This document shows, in pieces, positions 43,026 through 52,689 of a stretch of 64,000 nt of DNA. Each line of letters begins with the position of its first letter. Positions within the stretch are counted from its first letter, which is position 1. A model generated the notes under the pieces. It was not told the DNA's origin, did no database searches, and was given only the letters and a program-made list of their open reading frames with translations. Origin of the DNA: Firmicutes bacterium HGW-Firmicutes-1 (GTDB lineage: Bacteria > Bacillota > Clostridia > Lachnospirales > Vallitaleaceae); contig PHAG01000006.1 in assembly GCA_002841625.1 (NCBI GenBank), positions 1 to 64,000 of the forward strand, read 5' to 3'. The position numbers were made by a program, and so were the translations under genes.

Positions 43026-44570
43026 ATGAAAAGTATCAGTAGCCTTCATAATAAAGAAACAAATAAAATTGAATTAGATTTAATGAAAAGCCTTGACGAG
43101 AACATAAAGGTTTTTGAAGCTCTGTTTAACAACTGTGATGATGTGATTAAAAAGAAGTTTCAAATCGGAGAGTTAGATAGCGTGTGGGGATATATCAGTT
43201 ACGTAGACTCAATGGTTAATCGTAAGGTGGTAGAGGACTCAATCCTTGAACAGATTATAGAGCAAATTAAGAATGTTCCAAAAAACATATCGGAAAATCT
43301 TAATTTATTTGAATTCGTTAAGAGTTATGCAATATCTACAGCTGATGTAAAGGAATTATTTACCTTTGATGAAGCGTGTCTTGCCGTGTTATCGGGAGAT
43401 ACGATCATGTTTATAGATGGTTTTGATAAAGGGCTGCTTATTGCAACGAAAGGTTGGCCCAATAGAGGAGTTCAAGAGCCAGATACAGAAGGAGTTGTTA
43501 GAGGATCGAAGGAAGGTTTTAGTGAAGCACTTCGCATAAATACTGTATTGGTTAGAAGACGAATTAGAGATACAAAGCTTAAAGTAAGACAAGAACAGGT
43601 AGGTACAAGAAGTAGAACGGATATAGCCATTATGTATATCGAGGATTTAGCAAGAAAAGAGGTCTTAAAGGAAATAGATATAAGGCTTCATAGCTTCACT
43701 ATAGATGCAATTTTTGAAAGTGGTATGCTTGAAGAAATTATGGAAAAGGAATGGAAATCGCCCTTTCCTAGAGCTCAAGTTACGCAAAGGCCAGATAAGG
43801 TCGCTTCAGCGCTGCTGGAAGGGAGAGTAGCAATCGTTGTTGATAATACACCATTTGTACTTTTGCTTCCAACAACAATAAATTGTTTTTTTCAGTCTTC
43901 CGAGGATTATTATCAAGGCTTCCTATTTTCGAGCTTTGTGAGAGTATTAAGATATGTATCTGCGGCTATGGCAGTAGCCTTGCCAGGATTATATATTGCG
44001 CTAACATGTTTTCATACAGCGATGATTCCACCAGAGCTTGTGTATTCAATAGCTGCTGCAAGACAGGGGGTACCTTTTCCAACGATTATTGAAGTATTGA
44101 TCATTGAATTAGAATTTGAGTTTTTAAGAGAAGCTGCGGTTCGGCTCCCGGGTTCCATCGGTAGTACCATTAGTATTGTAGGTGGATTGGTAATTGGCCA
44201 AGCAGCAGTAGCTGCAAATATAGTAAGCCCAATCATTATAGTAATTGTAGCGATTACTGCTATCGCTTCGTTTTCGATACCAAATTATACCCTTGCAAAT
44301 GCTTATAGAGTTGTAAAATACTGGATTATATTGGGATCAAGTATGTTTGGTTTGTACGGTTTTTGGATTTGTATATTGGTGGTATTAATACATCTTGTAT
44401 CTTTAAAAAGTGTTAATTTTCCTTATTTAATGCCCTTTGTATCAGGTGATATAAATGGGGATAATGACCTTAAAGATAGCTTTTTTAGATTTCCAGTTTT
44501 CTACTACACGAAAAGACCAATATTTACACGAAAAGGTGAAAAATTGAGATTTAAGGTTAAGCATAAATAA
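43026..44570 (+). CDS. gerKA: Spore germination receptor subunit A (GerA/GerKA family)
   Basis: A 514-residue A subunit: soluble N-terminal domain (about 1-285), then about five membrane helices (from SFVRVLRYVSAAMAVALPGL) with the conserved PFPTIIEVLIIELEFEFLRE and EAAVRLPGSIGSTISIVGGL. It forms the inner-membrane spore nutrient receptor with B and C subunits. Ligand unknown. The order A-B-C with short gaps or overlap is canonical. Confidence 0.93.
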   Translation: MKSISSLHNKETNKIELDLMKSLDENIKVFEALFNNCDDVIKKKFQIGELDSVWGYISYVDSMVNRKVVEDSILEQIIEQIKNVPKNISENLNLFEFVKSYAISTADVKELFTFDEACLAVLSGDTIMFIDGFDKGLLIATKGWPNRGVQEPDTEGVVRGSKEGFSEALRINTVLVRRRIRDTKLKVRQEQVGTRSRTDIAIMYIEDLARKEVLKEIDIRLHSFTIDAIFESGMLEEIMEKEWKSPFPRAQVTQRPDKVASALLEGRVAIVVDNTPFVLLLPTTINCFFQSSEDYYQGFLFSSFVRVLRYVSAAMAVALPGLYIALTCFHTAMIPPELVYSIAAARQGVPFPTIIEVLIIELEFEFLREAAVRLPGSIGSTISIVGGLVIGQAAVAANIVSPIIIVIVAITAIASFSIPNYTLANAYRVVKYWIILGSSMFGLYGFWICILVVLIHLVSLKSVNFPYLMPFVSGDINGDNDLKDSFFRFPVFYYTKRPIFTRKGEKLRFKVKHK

Positions 44571-44581
44571 GGAGGAGAAAC

Positions 44582-45694
44582 ATGTTTTCAGGTAATGATA
44601 AAATATCAATTAGACAGTTACAAATTTTGTTGATACTTACTCTTTTTACAAGTGTGAGTCTCATTTTGCCTAGAATTACTACGGAATATGCAAAGCAAAA
44701 TGGTTGGCTTTTAATTATTGGGGCTGCGGTTCTTACGATGTTGTATAGTTATTTTATTACAACACTTGGGAAAATGTTTCCAGATAAGACAATTGTTGAG
44801 TATTCTCAAGAAATAGTTACGAAACCAATAGGCAGCCTTATCTGTTGGATATTGGTTATTAAATTAATCATATTTCTTGGACTTGAAATTAGAATTTTCG
44901 GGGAGCTTGTCAAACAAACGCTATTAAGTAATACACCTATAGAATTTATCATGATAATAATGCTGTTTACAGCAGTTTACTTAACTAGAAAAGGCTATGA
45001 ACCTAGGGCTAGGATTGCTGAACTAATCATTTTTCTTGGGCTTATTCCAATCATGTTGGTGCTCCTTTTTGCATTACAAGATATTAGATTAGACAGATTG
45101 GCGCCATTTTTTACCATAAAAGCGTCTGAATTTGTTGCAGGTAGTTACTTTATTTCAACTGCAATGGTAGGGATTGAATTTTTATATATTGCAATACCCT
45201 TTTTAAGGACTCCACAAAAAGTAACAAAGGCTGTAATGCAGACTGTAATATTTGTAGCAATACTAAATTTAATGATTAATTTTATTACTGTTGGGCTTTT
45301 TGGACCTATAAAAACAGCAAGAGAGATATGGCCAGTTATGACTATAATGCAAGTGATTGAGTTGCCGGGAGCCTTCATTTCTAGACAAGATGCATTAATG
45401 ATGAGTTTTTGGATATTGACTACCTTCGGGTTAATTAATTGTTATATATTTTTTATTAGCATACTTACATCAAGATTGATTAAGTCAAAAGAAGCTAATT
45501 GGATTAATCTATTGGTTATTCCAATTGTTTATGTAATAGCATTGGTTCCAAACAATGTTCCGCATACTTTTGAAACGATAAAAAGGTTAATACAATTATA
45601 TGGCATAATCTTTGTTTTGCCTGTCCCAATCCTACTTTTGGGAATAGCGAAAATTAGAAAGTTAGGTGTAAAAGATGATACGAAGCAGAATTAA
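44582..45694 (+). CDS. gerKB: Spore germination receptor subunit B (GerB/GerKB family)
   Basis: A 370-residue permease-like protein of the APC superfamily with ten membrane helices (ISIRQLQILLILTLFTSVSL; LTRKGYEPRARIAELIIFLG). It carries the germinant-binding pocket in characterised receptors. RBS AAGGAGGAG. It overlaps gerKC by 20 bp. Confidence 0.92.
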   Translation: MFSGNDKISIRQLQILLILTLFTSVSLILPRITTEYAKQNGWLLIIGAAVLTMLYSYFITTLGKMFPDKTIVEYSQEIVTKPIGSLICWILVIKLIIFLGLEIRIFGELVKQTLLSNTPIEFIMIIMLFTAVYLTRKGYEPRARIAELIIFLGLIPIMLVLLFALQDIRLDRLAPFFTIKASEFVAGSYFISTAMVGIEFLYIAIPFLRTPQKVTKAVMQTVIFVAILNLMINFITVGLFGPIKTAREIWPVMTIMQVIELPGAFISRQDALMMSFWILTTFGLINCYIFFISILTSRLIKSKEANWINLLVIPIVYVIALVPNNVPHTFETIKRLIQLYGIIFVLPVPILLLGIAKIRKLGVKDDTKQN

Positions 45695-46817
45695 ACTATT
45701 CATTACTTGTATAATAATATGTGTTTGTTTATGCGGATGTTGGGATAAGGTAGAAATAAATGATAGGGCGTTTGTAATGGGTATTGGCTTAGACAAAAAG
45801 GATGATCTTTTACAAGTTACCTATACGATACCTAATTTACCTGTTCTTACTGGTCAAGGTGGTGGGGATGAAAAAAACTTTGTTAAGGTTGTAGAAGCAG
45901 AAACATTACATGATGCAAATAAAAAGTATAATTTAATTAGTCCAGATAAGTTGACATTTGATCATTCAAAAATAATTGTTATGGGAAATGAATTTCTGCA
46001 GGATGATGTTGCAATGAGAAAGATGTTAGACTATTTAACAAGGAGCCCAGAATATGCAATGAGTTTATTGATCATTACAACTGATAAAACTGCAAAGGAA
46101 CTCTTAGAAGCTAAACCAAATGCAGAGGAACCAAACAGTTTGTTTATTTCCGAGCTGTTTAGTGGCATGGAAGCAGAAGAAGTGAATGATTATAAAACAA
46201 CTCTATTGGATTTTTTGATTTCGGTAATGGATACTAAAGGCGGGGGAAGCTTGCCTCTAATAAAATATAAAGATAAAGAGATAAGCCTCGACGGCATTAC
46301 AATCATTAAGGGTTTTAAAGAATGTGGCACATTATCAATTGAACAAATGGTTCCGTTCAATTGGATAAGGGGTACAGATAAAGGCGAGAACACGATCAGG
46401 AAAGAAACTTATATATTAAAAAACATTACCTATGAGATTAGTGAAGTAAAAAGGAAAGTAGAATTTAAAAAAACCAAGCAAGGTATAGATATTAATATTT
46501 TAGTAAGTATGGAAGGAGATATTATAGAATTTGAGCTTGCGAAGGATATTGAGAAGGAAGAAGACTTTTTTAAAGAAAAATCAATAAAAGAAATGGAAAA
46601 AGAGCTTAAAGAAGGAATGGAAGAAGAAGCAAATTCAATGGTTAAATATATTCAAAATGAATTAGGAGTGGATATATTAGATTTGTCAGAATCCATGAAA
46701 ATACAAGAAGGAAAGCTTTGGGAAGAAATGAAAGATAACTGGGATTTGTATTTTGTAAGTGCCAATATCCATGTAGAAATAGAACCTAACATTAGAAGAA
46801 TAGGCATGACGAAATAA
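45675..46817 (+). CDS. gerKC: Spore germination lipoprotein C (GerC/GerKC family)
   Basis: A 380-residue lipoprotein with the signal IIICVCLCGCW (Cys lipidated) and the family start CWDKVEINDRAFVMGIGLDK. The three-domain C subunit includes LDYLTRSPEYAMSLLIITTD and a C-terminal coiled segment. It completes the receptor. The start inside gerKB shows translational coupling. Confidence 0.92.
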   Translation: MIRSRIKLFITCIIICVCLCGCWDKVEINDRAFVMGIGLDKKDDLLQVTYTIPNLPVLTGQGGGDEKNFVKVVEAETLHDANKKYNLISPDKLTFDHSKIIVMGNEFLQDDVAMRKMLDYLTRSPEYAMSLLIITTDKTAKELLEAKPNAEEPNSLFISELFSGMEAEEVNDYKTTLLDFLISVMDTKGGGSLPLIKYKDKEISLDGITIIKGFKECGTLSIEQMVPFNWIRGTDKGENTIRKETYILKNITYEISEVKRKVEFKKTKQGIDINILVSMEGDIIEFELAKDIEKEEDFFKEKSIKEMEKELKEGMEEEANSMVKYIQNELGVDILDLSESMKIQEGKLWEEMKDNWDLYFVSANIHVEIEPNIRRIGMTK

Positions 46818-46821
46818 TTTT

Positions 46822-46849
46822 GTATAAAAATTCTTATTTGGGAAATAAT
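46822..46849 (+). promoter_or_regulatory. Sigma-F-type promoter of spoIIR
   Basis: GTATA (46822-46826), a 14-bp spacer and GGAAATAAT (46841-46849). This matches the forespore sigma-F pattern (GYATA, then GGnnAnAmT), and spoIIR is the classic sigma-F target. It starts five bases past the gerKC stop. Confidence 0.65.
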
Positions 46850-46897
46850 TAAGTTATTAACTGAAATATATACATGGATAGAAAACGGGGGATTGTC

Positions 46898-47614
46898 ATG
46901 AAAAATAATAATTCATTTATCATTAAAAAAACAAATAAGAGAAGAACAGCGATAGGAGCTGGCATTGTTATCTTAGCTCTACTTGCTATCATTTATGATA
47001 TGACGATAGGTTTTACAAAGGAAAAGGATGTTGTTGTAGAAGGTTTATCCAATAGCCTGATAAGGTTTCATGTTATTGCTAACAGCGATTCAGAAGAAGA
47101 CCAGTCACTCAAGGTAAAAGTAAAGGATGAAGTCATCGAAATGATGCAGGTACTACTACAGGAATCAACGTCTGTTGATGCATCCCGAGAAATTATCCTT
47201 AAAAATATGAGTAATATTAAACAAACAGCTGAAAATGTAATTAATGAGAATAATTTTAGTGATGAAGTAACGATTGCCTTACAAAAGCAAGAGTTTCCAT
47301 TAAAGCAATATGGAGATATTGTTTTGCCACCGGGAGAATATGAGGCACTGGTGATACGTATTGGTGCCGCAGAAGGCAAAAATTGGTGGTGTGTACTATT
47401 CCCACCCCTATGCTTTGTAGATGCAACCCATGGCGTAGTCGATAACCAATCCAAACAAGCCCTAAAAGACGTGCTATCAGATGATGAGTATGCAGCGATT
47501 GTGATGTCAAAGGACAAGGATGTTAATATCAAAGTGAAAAGCAGACTATTCAAATGGTTTTCGGAGAAAGATCGTGATGATATAGATGAAACTGTATTTG
47601 CTGATAAAAGATAA
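46898..47614 (+). CDS. spoIIR: Stage II sporulation protein R
   Basis: About 238 residues, one N-terminal membrane helix or signal anchor (RRTAIGAGIVILALLAIIYD) then the SpoIIR domain: LIRFHVIANSDSEEDQSLKV, VKDEV, and the hallmark GKNWWCVLFPPLCFVD. It is secreted from the forespore to trigger processing of pro-sigma-E by SpoIIGA. ATG 46898 with GGGGGA upstream is preferred to ATG 46874. It is monocistronic from the sigma-F promoter. Confidence 0.93.
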   Translation: MKNNNSFIIKKTNKRRTAIGAGIVILALLAIIYDMTIGFTKEKDVVVEGLSNSLIRFHVIANSDSEEDQSLKVKVKDEVIEMMQVLLQESTSVDASREIILKNMSNIKQTAENVINENNFSDEVTIALQKQEFPLKQYGDIVLPPGEYEALVIRIGAAEGKNWWCVLFPPLCFVDATHGVVDNQSKQALKDVLSDDEYAAIVMSKDKDVNIKVKSRLFKWFSEKDRDDIDETVFADKR

Positions 47615-47630
47615 AATGATTAGTGATATA

Positions 47631-47825
47631 AGGTTGAAGGCTGTCGATAAAAGCATTTTTTCTGATAGGTGTATTGATTATTGGCAGTAAGTGTTCATTT
47701 TTCTGGCCTTACCCTTCGGCCGGTCAGGCGAAAAATGAACACTTACTGCCTTTATATTGATATAGAAGAAAAAATGCTTTTATCTCTGTTTCTTAATTGG
47801 TAAATAATTAAAGTGCCAATAACCT
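47631..47825. repeat. Family 2 MITE-like palindrome, copy 1
   Basis: Nested inverted repeats: GATAAAAGCATTTTTTCT pairs with AGAAAAAATGCTTTTATC; inside, GGCAGTAAGTGTTCATTTTTC pairs with its complement; the centre is GGCC-TTACCCTTC-GGCC. Ends are imperfect inverted repeats starting AGGTT. No coding capacity. Confidence 0.85.
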
Positions 47826-47841
47826 GGAAGCTTAGTGATAT

Positions 47842-48036
47842 AGGTTGAGTGCTGTCGATAAAAGCATTTTTTCTGATAGGTGTATTGATTATTGGCAGTA
47901 AGTATTCATTTTTCTGGCCTTACTCTTCGGCCGGACAGGCGAAAAATGAACACTTACTGCCTTTGAATTAATATAGAAGAAAAAATGCTTTTATCTCTGT
48001 TTCGGTAATTGATAAATAATTCGACGTCAACAACCG
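47842..48036. repeat. Family 2 MITE-like palindrome, copy 2
   Basis: A tandem second copy, about 211 bp after copy 1, with only scattered substitutions (GTGTTCATT to GTATTCATT on the left arm; CCCTTCGGCC to CTCTTCGGCC). Both are preceded by TTAGTGATAT. Confidence 0.85.
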
Positions 48037-48053
48037 GGAACCTAAGTAACATA

Positions 48054-48206
48054 AGGTTGTTTGCTATTAATTTATAATACAGAGATAAAGAGGTTATACT
48101 ATGTGTTTGATAGTGGAGCAGGAGGAGGAATGGCGTGACTTAACCCGCATGGATGCGGGTTGGAGCGAAAAAAACACATATTATAACCTCTTTGTCGACA
48201 ACGACC
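48054..48206. repeat. Long palindrome, structural relative of family 2
   Basis: AAAGAGGTTATA (48087-48098) pairs with TATAACCTCTTT (48182-48193) and TATGTGTTT with AAACACATA; the centre is CCCGCAT-GG-ATGCGGG. Ends AGGTTG ... GTCGACAACGACC resemble family 2 ends, but the arms are different. Outside it lies ATATCACTAA, inverse to the TTAGTGATAT before copy 1. Confidence 0.7.
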
Positions 48207-48247
48207 GATATCACTAAAAAGAATAACCTCTTTGTTGCCATCCTAAC

Positions 48248-48305
48248 ACCTATAAAACAATAGGTTTATTTTTATGTTGATAATTACGCTGTTTAGATAT
48301 AAAAT
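48248..48305 (+). promoter_or_regulatory. Small hairpin and promoter of murI
   Basis: ACCTAT-AAAACA-ATAGGT with TTATTTTT (48248-48274) looks like a terminator that isolates murI from upstream repeats. TTGATA (48277-48282), 17 bp, TAAAAT (48300-48305) is the promoter. Confidence 0.6.
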
Positions 48306-48340
48306 AAAGGAGGTAATGAAAGTAACTGTGGAGGAACACA

Positions 48341-49141
48341 ATGGATAATAGACCAATTGGCGTATTTGATTCGGGCTTTGGTGGTTTAACAATAGCCAAG
48401 GAGATTATGGATCATTTAACAAACGAAAGAATTGTTTACTTTGGCGATACTGCACGTATTCCTTATGGCAGTAAATCCAAGGAAACAATTATTAAATATT
48501 CAGCTCAGATTATTAGGTTTTTACAAACAAAAGATGTTAAAGCGATAGTAATCGCTTGTGGTACAGCAAGTGCTACCGCCTTAGAGGCAGTAAGAGAGAA
48601 ATTTGATTTGCCAATCATTGGTGTTGTTGAGCCGGCTGCAATGTCTGCAGTCAAGGAAACAAAAAACAATCGAATTGGTATTATCGGAACGGATGGAACA
48701 ATAGCAAGCAAATCATATGATCAGGTAATTTATAAGCAAACGAAGAATATAGATGTATTTTCAACGGCTTGTCCTTTATTTGTACCGTTAGTTGAAGAAG
48801 GCTGGCTAGAAGATGAAGTTACAGTTGAGGTTGCAAAAAGATATTTAAAAACATTGAAGGATAAAGATGTTGATACATTAATATTAGGATGTACGCATTA
48901 TCCACTATTGTCAAAGATTATTGGGGAGATAATGGGGGATGTAACCTTAATTAACCCAGCCAATGAGACAGCGGCAGTATTAGATAAGTTACTTACTTCA
49001 AAGGACTTGAAGCACGATGATCACGAACCAATTCATGAGTTTTATGTAAGTGATCGTGCGAATAAGTTTGAAGCATTTGCAAAGATAATTTTACAGAGAC
49101 AAACATTGCATGTTCAGCATATCAATATAGAAAACTATTAA
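48341..49141 (+). CDS. murI: Glutamate racemase
   Basis: A 266-residue enzyme supplying D-glutamate for peptidoglycan. IGVFDSGFGGLTIAKEI has the first catalytic region, VIACGTASATAL the first catalytic Cys, and LILGCTHYPLL the second Cys-Thr-His. VYFGDTARIPYG is conserved. The start follows GTGGAGG; a second AAAGGAGG lies a little upstream, before another ATG out of frame. Confidence 0.94.
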   Translation: MDNRPIGVFDSGFGGLTIAKEIMDHLTNERIVYFGDTARIPYGSKSKETIIKYSAQIIRFLQTKDVKAIVIACGTASATALEAVREKFDLPIIGVVEPAAMSAVKETKNNRIGIIGTDGTIASKSYDQVIYKQTKNIDVFSTACPLFVPLVEEGWLEDEVTVEVAKRYLKTLKDKDVDTLILGCTHYPLLSKIIGEIMGDVTLINPANETAAVLDKLLTSKDLKHDDHEPIHEFYVSDRANKFEAFAKIILQRQTLHVQHINIENY

Positions 49142-49162
49142 TGGAAAGAGACAAAAGTAAAT

Positions 49163-49600
49163 ATGAAAAAAGATGTACTTATAACTGTAAAAGGTATTCA
49201 AGGTGATGTATTAGATAGTGAAAAAATTGAGATGATCACTACTGGATCATTTTATGAAAAGAATGACAAGTATTATATTCATTACATTGATACCGCCCTA
49301 GACTCTGAGGTAGAGACAAAAACCTCTGTAAAGATGAATTCTAACAAGGTGTCTATTACTAGATTTGGAGCAACCAGTACCCATATGATTTTTGAAGAAG
49401 GGGTAAGTCATTATGCACCCTATGAAACTCCTTTTGGTATTTTTGAAATAAAAACGCATACCAATAAAATCTCTTTGGAAAAAAATGAGACGAGCTTGAA
49501 GTTAGCGGTAGAATATTTGTTAGAGATCAATAAAAGATCATCAGGTGTTGCTTATTTTGAGCTATATGCAAAAGAGATGAATGAAGAAACTATCTTGTAA
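49163..49600 (+). CDS. DUF1934 protein (YwiB-like)
   Basis: A 145-residue beta-barrel (calycin-like) protein. ITVKGIQGDVLDSEKIEMIT and HYAPYETPFGIFEIKTHTNK match DUF1934. No activity is established. It is 21 bp after murI, likely cotranscribed. Confidence 0.88.
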   Translation: MKKDVLITVKGIQGDVLDSEKIEMITTGSFYEKNDKYYIHYIDTALDSEVETKTSVKMNSNKVSITRFGATSTHMIFEEGVSHYAPYETPFGIFEIKTHTNKISLEKNETSLKLAVEYLLEINKRSSGVAYFELYAKEMNEETIL

Positions 49601-49692
49601 TGTAATTGTAAACAAATACACCTTAAAAAACCTTAAGGAAATGCCGAAATAATAATAAGCAACTAAGATAGATCTGCATTGGAGGCTTTTTT

Positions 49693-52659
49693 ATGAGAAG
49701 AAATATATTAGCAATGGCAATGGTCATGATTTTGTTAATTCATAGTGTATATATGATTTATGGTGCGACAGATACAAGTGTATTATCAGAACCGATCAGT
49801 GGCGTTTATACAGCAAGGACTACAGGAAATGCCATTATTAACAATCTCCGTTTTACGGATCTTGCTACTTCCCATTGGGCAAAGGAGCCTATTACAAGAT
49901 TAGGTGCCATAGAGGTAATTAAAGGTGATTCTAATGGAAGGTATAGACCAAATGCAGCAGTTTCGAAAGAAGAGGCATTGGCGCTATTAATTAGAATGGT
50001 TGGAAAAGAAGGTGAAGCAATTCTTGCAGCTGAGCAGCTTGCGGCGGGGAATGCTACCGAAGAGGCTCTAAAAACTACTTGGTCAAAAGGCTATATGAAA
50101 GTAGCAAATAGTATGGGACTCATTACTGCGGCAGAATATAGAGATTCAATAGCAGATGATCAAACGAGCTTAGATCCTACATTAAGCTTTATGAGACAAA
50201 ATGCTGTAACGAGAGAACAAATTGCAAAATGGATTGTGGAGGCAGTGAGCACCATCAAGCCAGATCAACTGACCCCTGTTTATACGCAACAGGCTATTTT
50301 TAATTATACCGACTGGAATAATATGGGAGCAGAATTTACTCCTTACATAGAAGCGGTAACTAAAAATAAAATTATGGTAGGAAATGGCGGAAGATTTCAA
50401 CCAAAATCTTCTTTAACGAGAGCTGAGTTTGCACAGATTTTAAAAAACATGGACAAAACCCTTTACGATTCTATGACTATAGATCAAAAGGGTGGATTTG
50501 TTGCAGCCATTATAGATTCCAATGTAATTGATCCTATTACTGGGACGGCTACTAGATCCTTCTTAATTCGTAACAATGAAGGAAAGGTAGACCAACTGAA
50601 TTATGAATATAAGAAGAATGCTGGAAACCAAATCGCTACGAAGGACACACCAGTATATCAAGCGGGAGCGGTTAACAGTATGCTTTCCTTAAAGGAAGGA
50701 GAGGCTGTTGAGTACTTAGTGGACCAAGAAACAAAGGAACTTCTTTATGTATATAGCAAAGGAGATACCAAGCCTGTGAAGGTTACAGGTATATTGCAAC
50801 CAATTACTGGACTTGATCAGGGACAAATTACAATCAAGACAAAAGATGGAGTGCTTTTTACTTATCCTATGAGAGCTAGTCTCTATGATTCAGTAGGTAA
50901 AACGGTGAGAATTGATGGAAAAACATATACGTCGGATACAGCACCTGTTAGCGCATCGGTTATATTGACATTGCTTAATTCGATAGTTACAGACATAAAC
51001 TATATTGGAACTGAAACAGTATATTCTGAAGTAAGTGGTATAGTTAAGGATAATAATCCGGCCTTTTCTTACATTACAATCATTGATTGGAATGGAAAAG
51101 AAATTACCAAAAGCTATAATAAAGGCAAGGTAGTTGTGGAGAAGCAGAATTATTATGATGAATCAGATGAAATTGGATATATAGATCAAATGTTCCCGGA
51201 CTTTAGATTTGATGACAGAGATAGTAATGTTGAAGAGATTGAGGTGGGTGACATTGTTCACTTGAAAATAGATCCTACAAATAAGGACTACGTATCGGCA
51301 ATTAGTGCTAAGACAAATTATGTAGTAAAATATGGAACAGTGAAGGATATTGCCTATAAGGGCGCAGAAGGAGCTAATATTATAATTGGTTATGATGACT
51401 TATCTGTAGCAACTTATGAAATATCTTCTGGTATACCTGTATTAAAATCAGGAAAAAATGTTGGATTATTAAACCTATTACCAGGAGATGTTGTTAGAAT
51501 GCTTATAAATCAAGCGGTACTAGAACCGGGGAATGTTAAAGAAACAGTAAAAGAATTAATTATAGATCAATATGGCAACCAAGTTGCAAATGTATATAAA
51601 GGACAGATGAGTACGATTAATAAACAACAAAGAAAAGTAACCTTGAACAATTCTTATTCATTGACAGCTTTGGGTTGGGGAAATTATGCGCCAGCAAAAG
51701 CCTTTGATATATCTGCAGCAGATGTTGAATACTTTCAAGGTGGAAAGCAAATTTCCCTTGAATATGCAGAAAAATACTTAACACAAGCGGGTATTGAAGC
51801 CTATGTAGTAACATCTGAATATCCAGGTACAGAAAAAGTTGAAAAGATTACTTTTAGGGAAGGAAGAGATTCAGTATTATCACCAAGTAACGTGACCTAC
51901 TCAAATGGCTTAGATAAGCTGACTATTCTTTCGGAAAGCAACACCATTGCTATGGATCCCGGTACGATTGTAATTAAGAATGGTAAGCTTGTACAAGCAG
52001 GGAATGTGATAGCCCCTGACTATGCTCAAGTCATTTTAAATGGTAATTCTAGTGCAGCTATTGTAAATATTGAACCCGAACCTAACAATGATGCTATTTC
52101 TGTATTTAGAGGTAGAATTCAGAGTATCAAGGAAGGCGAATCTTTCCAAGTTCAGTCCCATGCTGTATTAATGGATGTGAAATGGATATATTCACCCATT
52201 CCTAGGATCTATAATTTAACGAGTAGTACTCTAATTTATGACGAAGATGGAATCATACCTTTTGATGAATTTGTTGATTATTCAGATATTTCAAAGGCTG
52301 ACGAAGTATATACCATAATTGCAGAAGGTACTAACGCAAGTTATCTAGTTAAAAATCCATATGCTACTGAAGGGGTAAAAGGACAAGTTTATGAAGTGAA
52401 TGAAAGCTCAATCATGATAAAGGATGCATCAGTCTATTCTTCAGCTACGAACAAGTGGACAATCTTAAGCTTGAGTAATAACTATGCACAGATGAATACC
52501 TTCACCAATTCAGTAATCATCAAAAACAATAAGGTGATTACTAAAGACGAACTTAAACTTGGAGACAATATTAGGATCATGACTACTGAAGACTTAGCCA
52601 GCAAGTTATTATTGAATTCTAAAAGAGATGTTGATGCATATATCATTTTTGTAGAATAA
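49693..52659 (+). CDS. Large S-layer-homology surface protein
   Basis: A 988-residue secreted protein: signal peptide to about residue 26 (ending YGATDT), three SLH repeats in residues 50-260 (RFTDLATSHWAKEPITRLGA; GDSNGRYRPNAAVSKEEALA; RFQPKSSLTRAEFAQILKNM), then about 700 residues of beta-rich repeats without a recognised domain. It probably binds wall polymer by the SLH end and exposes the rest. The gene downstream also has SLH repeats, but at its C-terminus; the two may form a surface assembly. Confidence 0.88.
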   Translation: MRRNILAMAMVMILLIHSVYMIYGATDTSVLSEPISGVYTARTTGNAIINNLRFTDLATSHWAKEPITRLGAIEVIKGDSNGRYRPNAAVSKEEALALLIRMVGKEGEAILAAEQLAAGNATEEALKTTWSKGYMKVANSMGLITAAEYRDSIADDQTSLDPTLSFMRQNAVTREQIAKWIVEAVSTIKPDQLTPVYTQQAIFNYTDWNNMGAEFTPYIEAVTKNKIMVGNGGRFQPKSSLTRAEFAQILKNMDKTLYDSMTIDQKGGFVAAIIDSNVIDPITGTATRSFLIRNNEGKVDQLNYEYKKNAGNQIATKDTPVYQAGAVNSMLSLKEGEAVEYLVDQETKELLYVYSKGDTKPVKVTGILQPITGLDQGQITIKTKDGVLFTYPMRASLYDSVGKTVRIDGKTYTSDTAPVSASVILTLLNSIVTDINYIGTETVYSEVSGIVKDNNPAFSYITIIDWNGKEITKSYNKGKVVVEKQNYYDESDEIGYIDQMFPDFRFDDRDSNVEEIEVGDIVHLKIDPTNKDYVSAISAKTNYVVKYGTVKDIAYKGAEGANIIIGYDDLSVATYEISSGIPVLKSGKNVGLLNLLPGDVVRMLINQAVLEPGNVKETVKELIIDQYGNQVANVYKGQMSTINKQQRKVTLNNSYSLTALGWGNYAPAKAFDISAADVEYFQGGKQISLEYAEKYLTQAGIEAYVVTSEYPGTEKVEKITFREGRDSVLSPSNVTYSNGLDKLTILSESNTIAMDPGTIVIKNGKLVQAGNVIAPDYAQVILNGNSSAAIVNIEPEPNNDAISVFRGRIQSIKEGESFQVQSHAVLMDVKWIYSPIPRIYNLTSSTLIYDEDGIIPFDEFVDYSDISKADEVYTIIAEGTNASYLVKNPYATEGVKGQVYEVNESSIMIKDASVYSSATNKWTILSLSNNYAQMNTFTNSVIIKNNKVITKDELKLGDNIRIMTTEDLASKLLLNSKRDVDAYIIFVE

Positions 52660-52689
52660 GAATTGATAAGTAAAGAAAGAGGTGCTACT

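Noticed and set aside
44012-44236. Minus-strand frame over gerKA
   Set aside because: Shadow of the membrane part of gerKA.
47068-47553. 161-residue minus-strand frame
   Set aside because: Antisense to spoIIR, which has clear family motifs.
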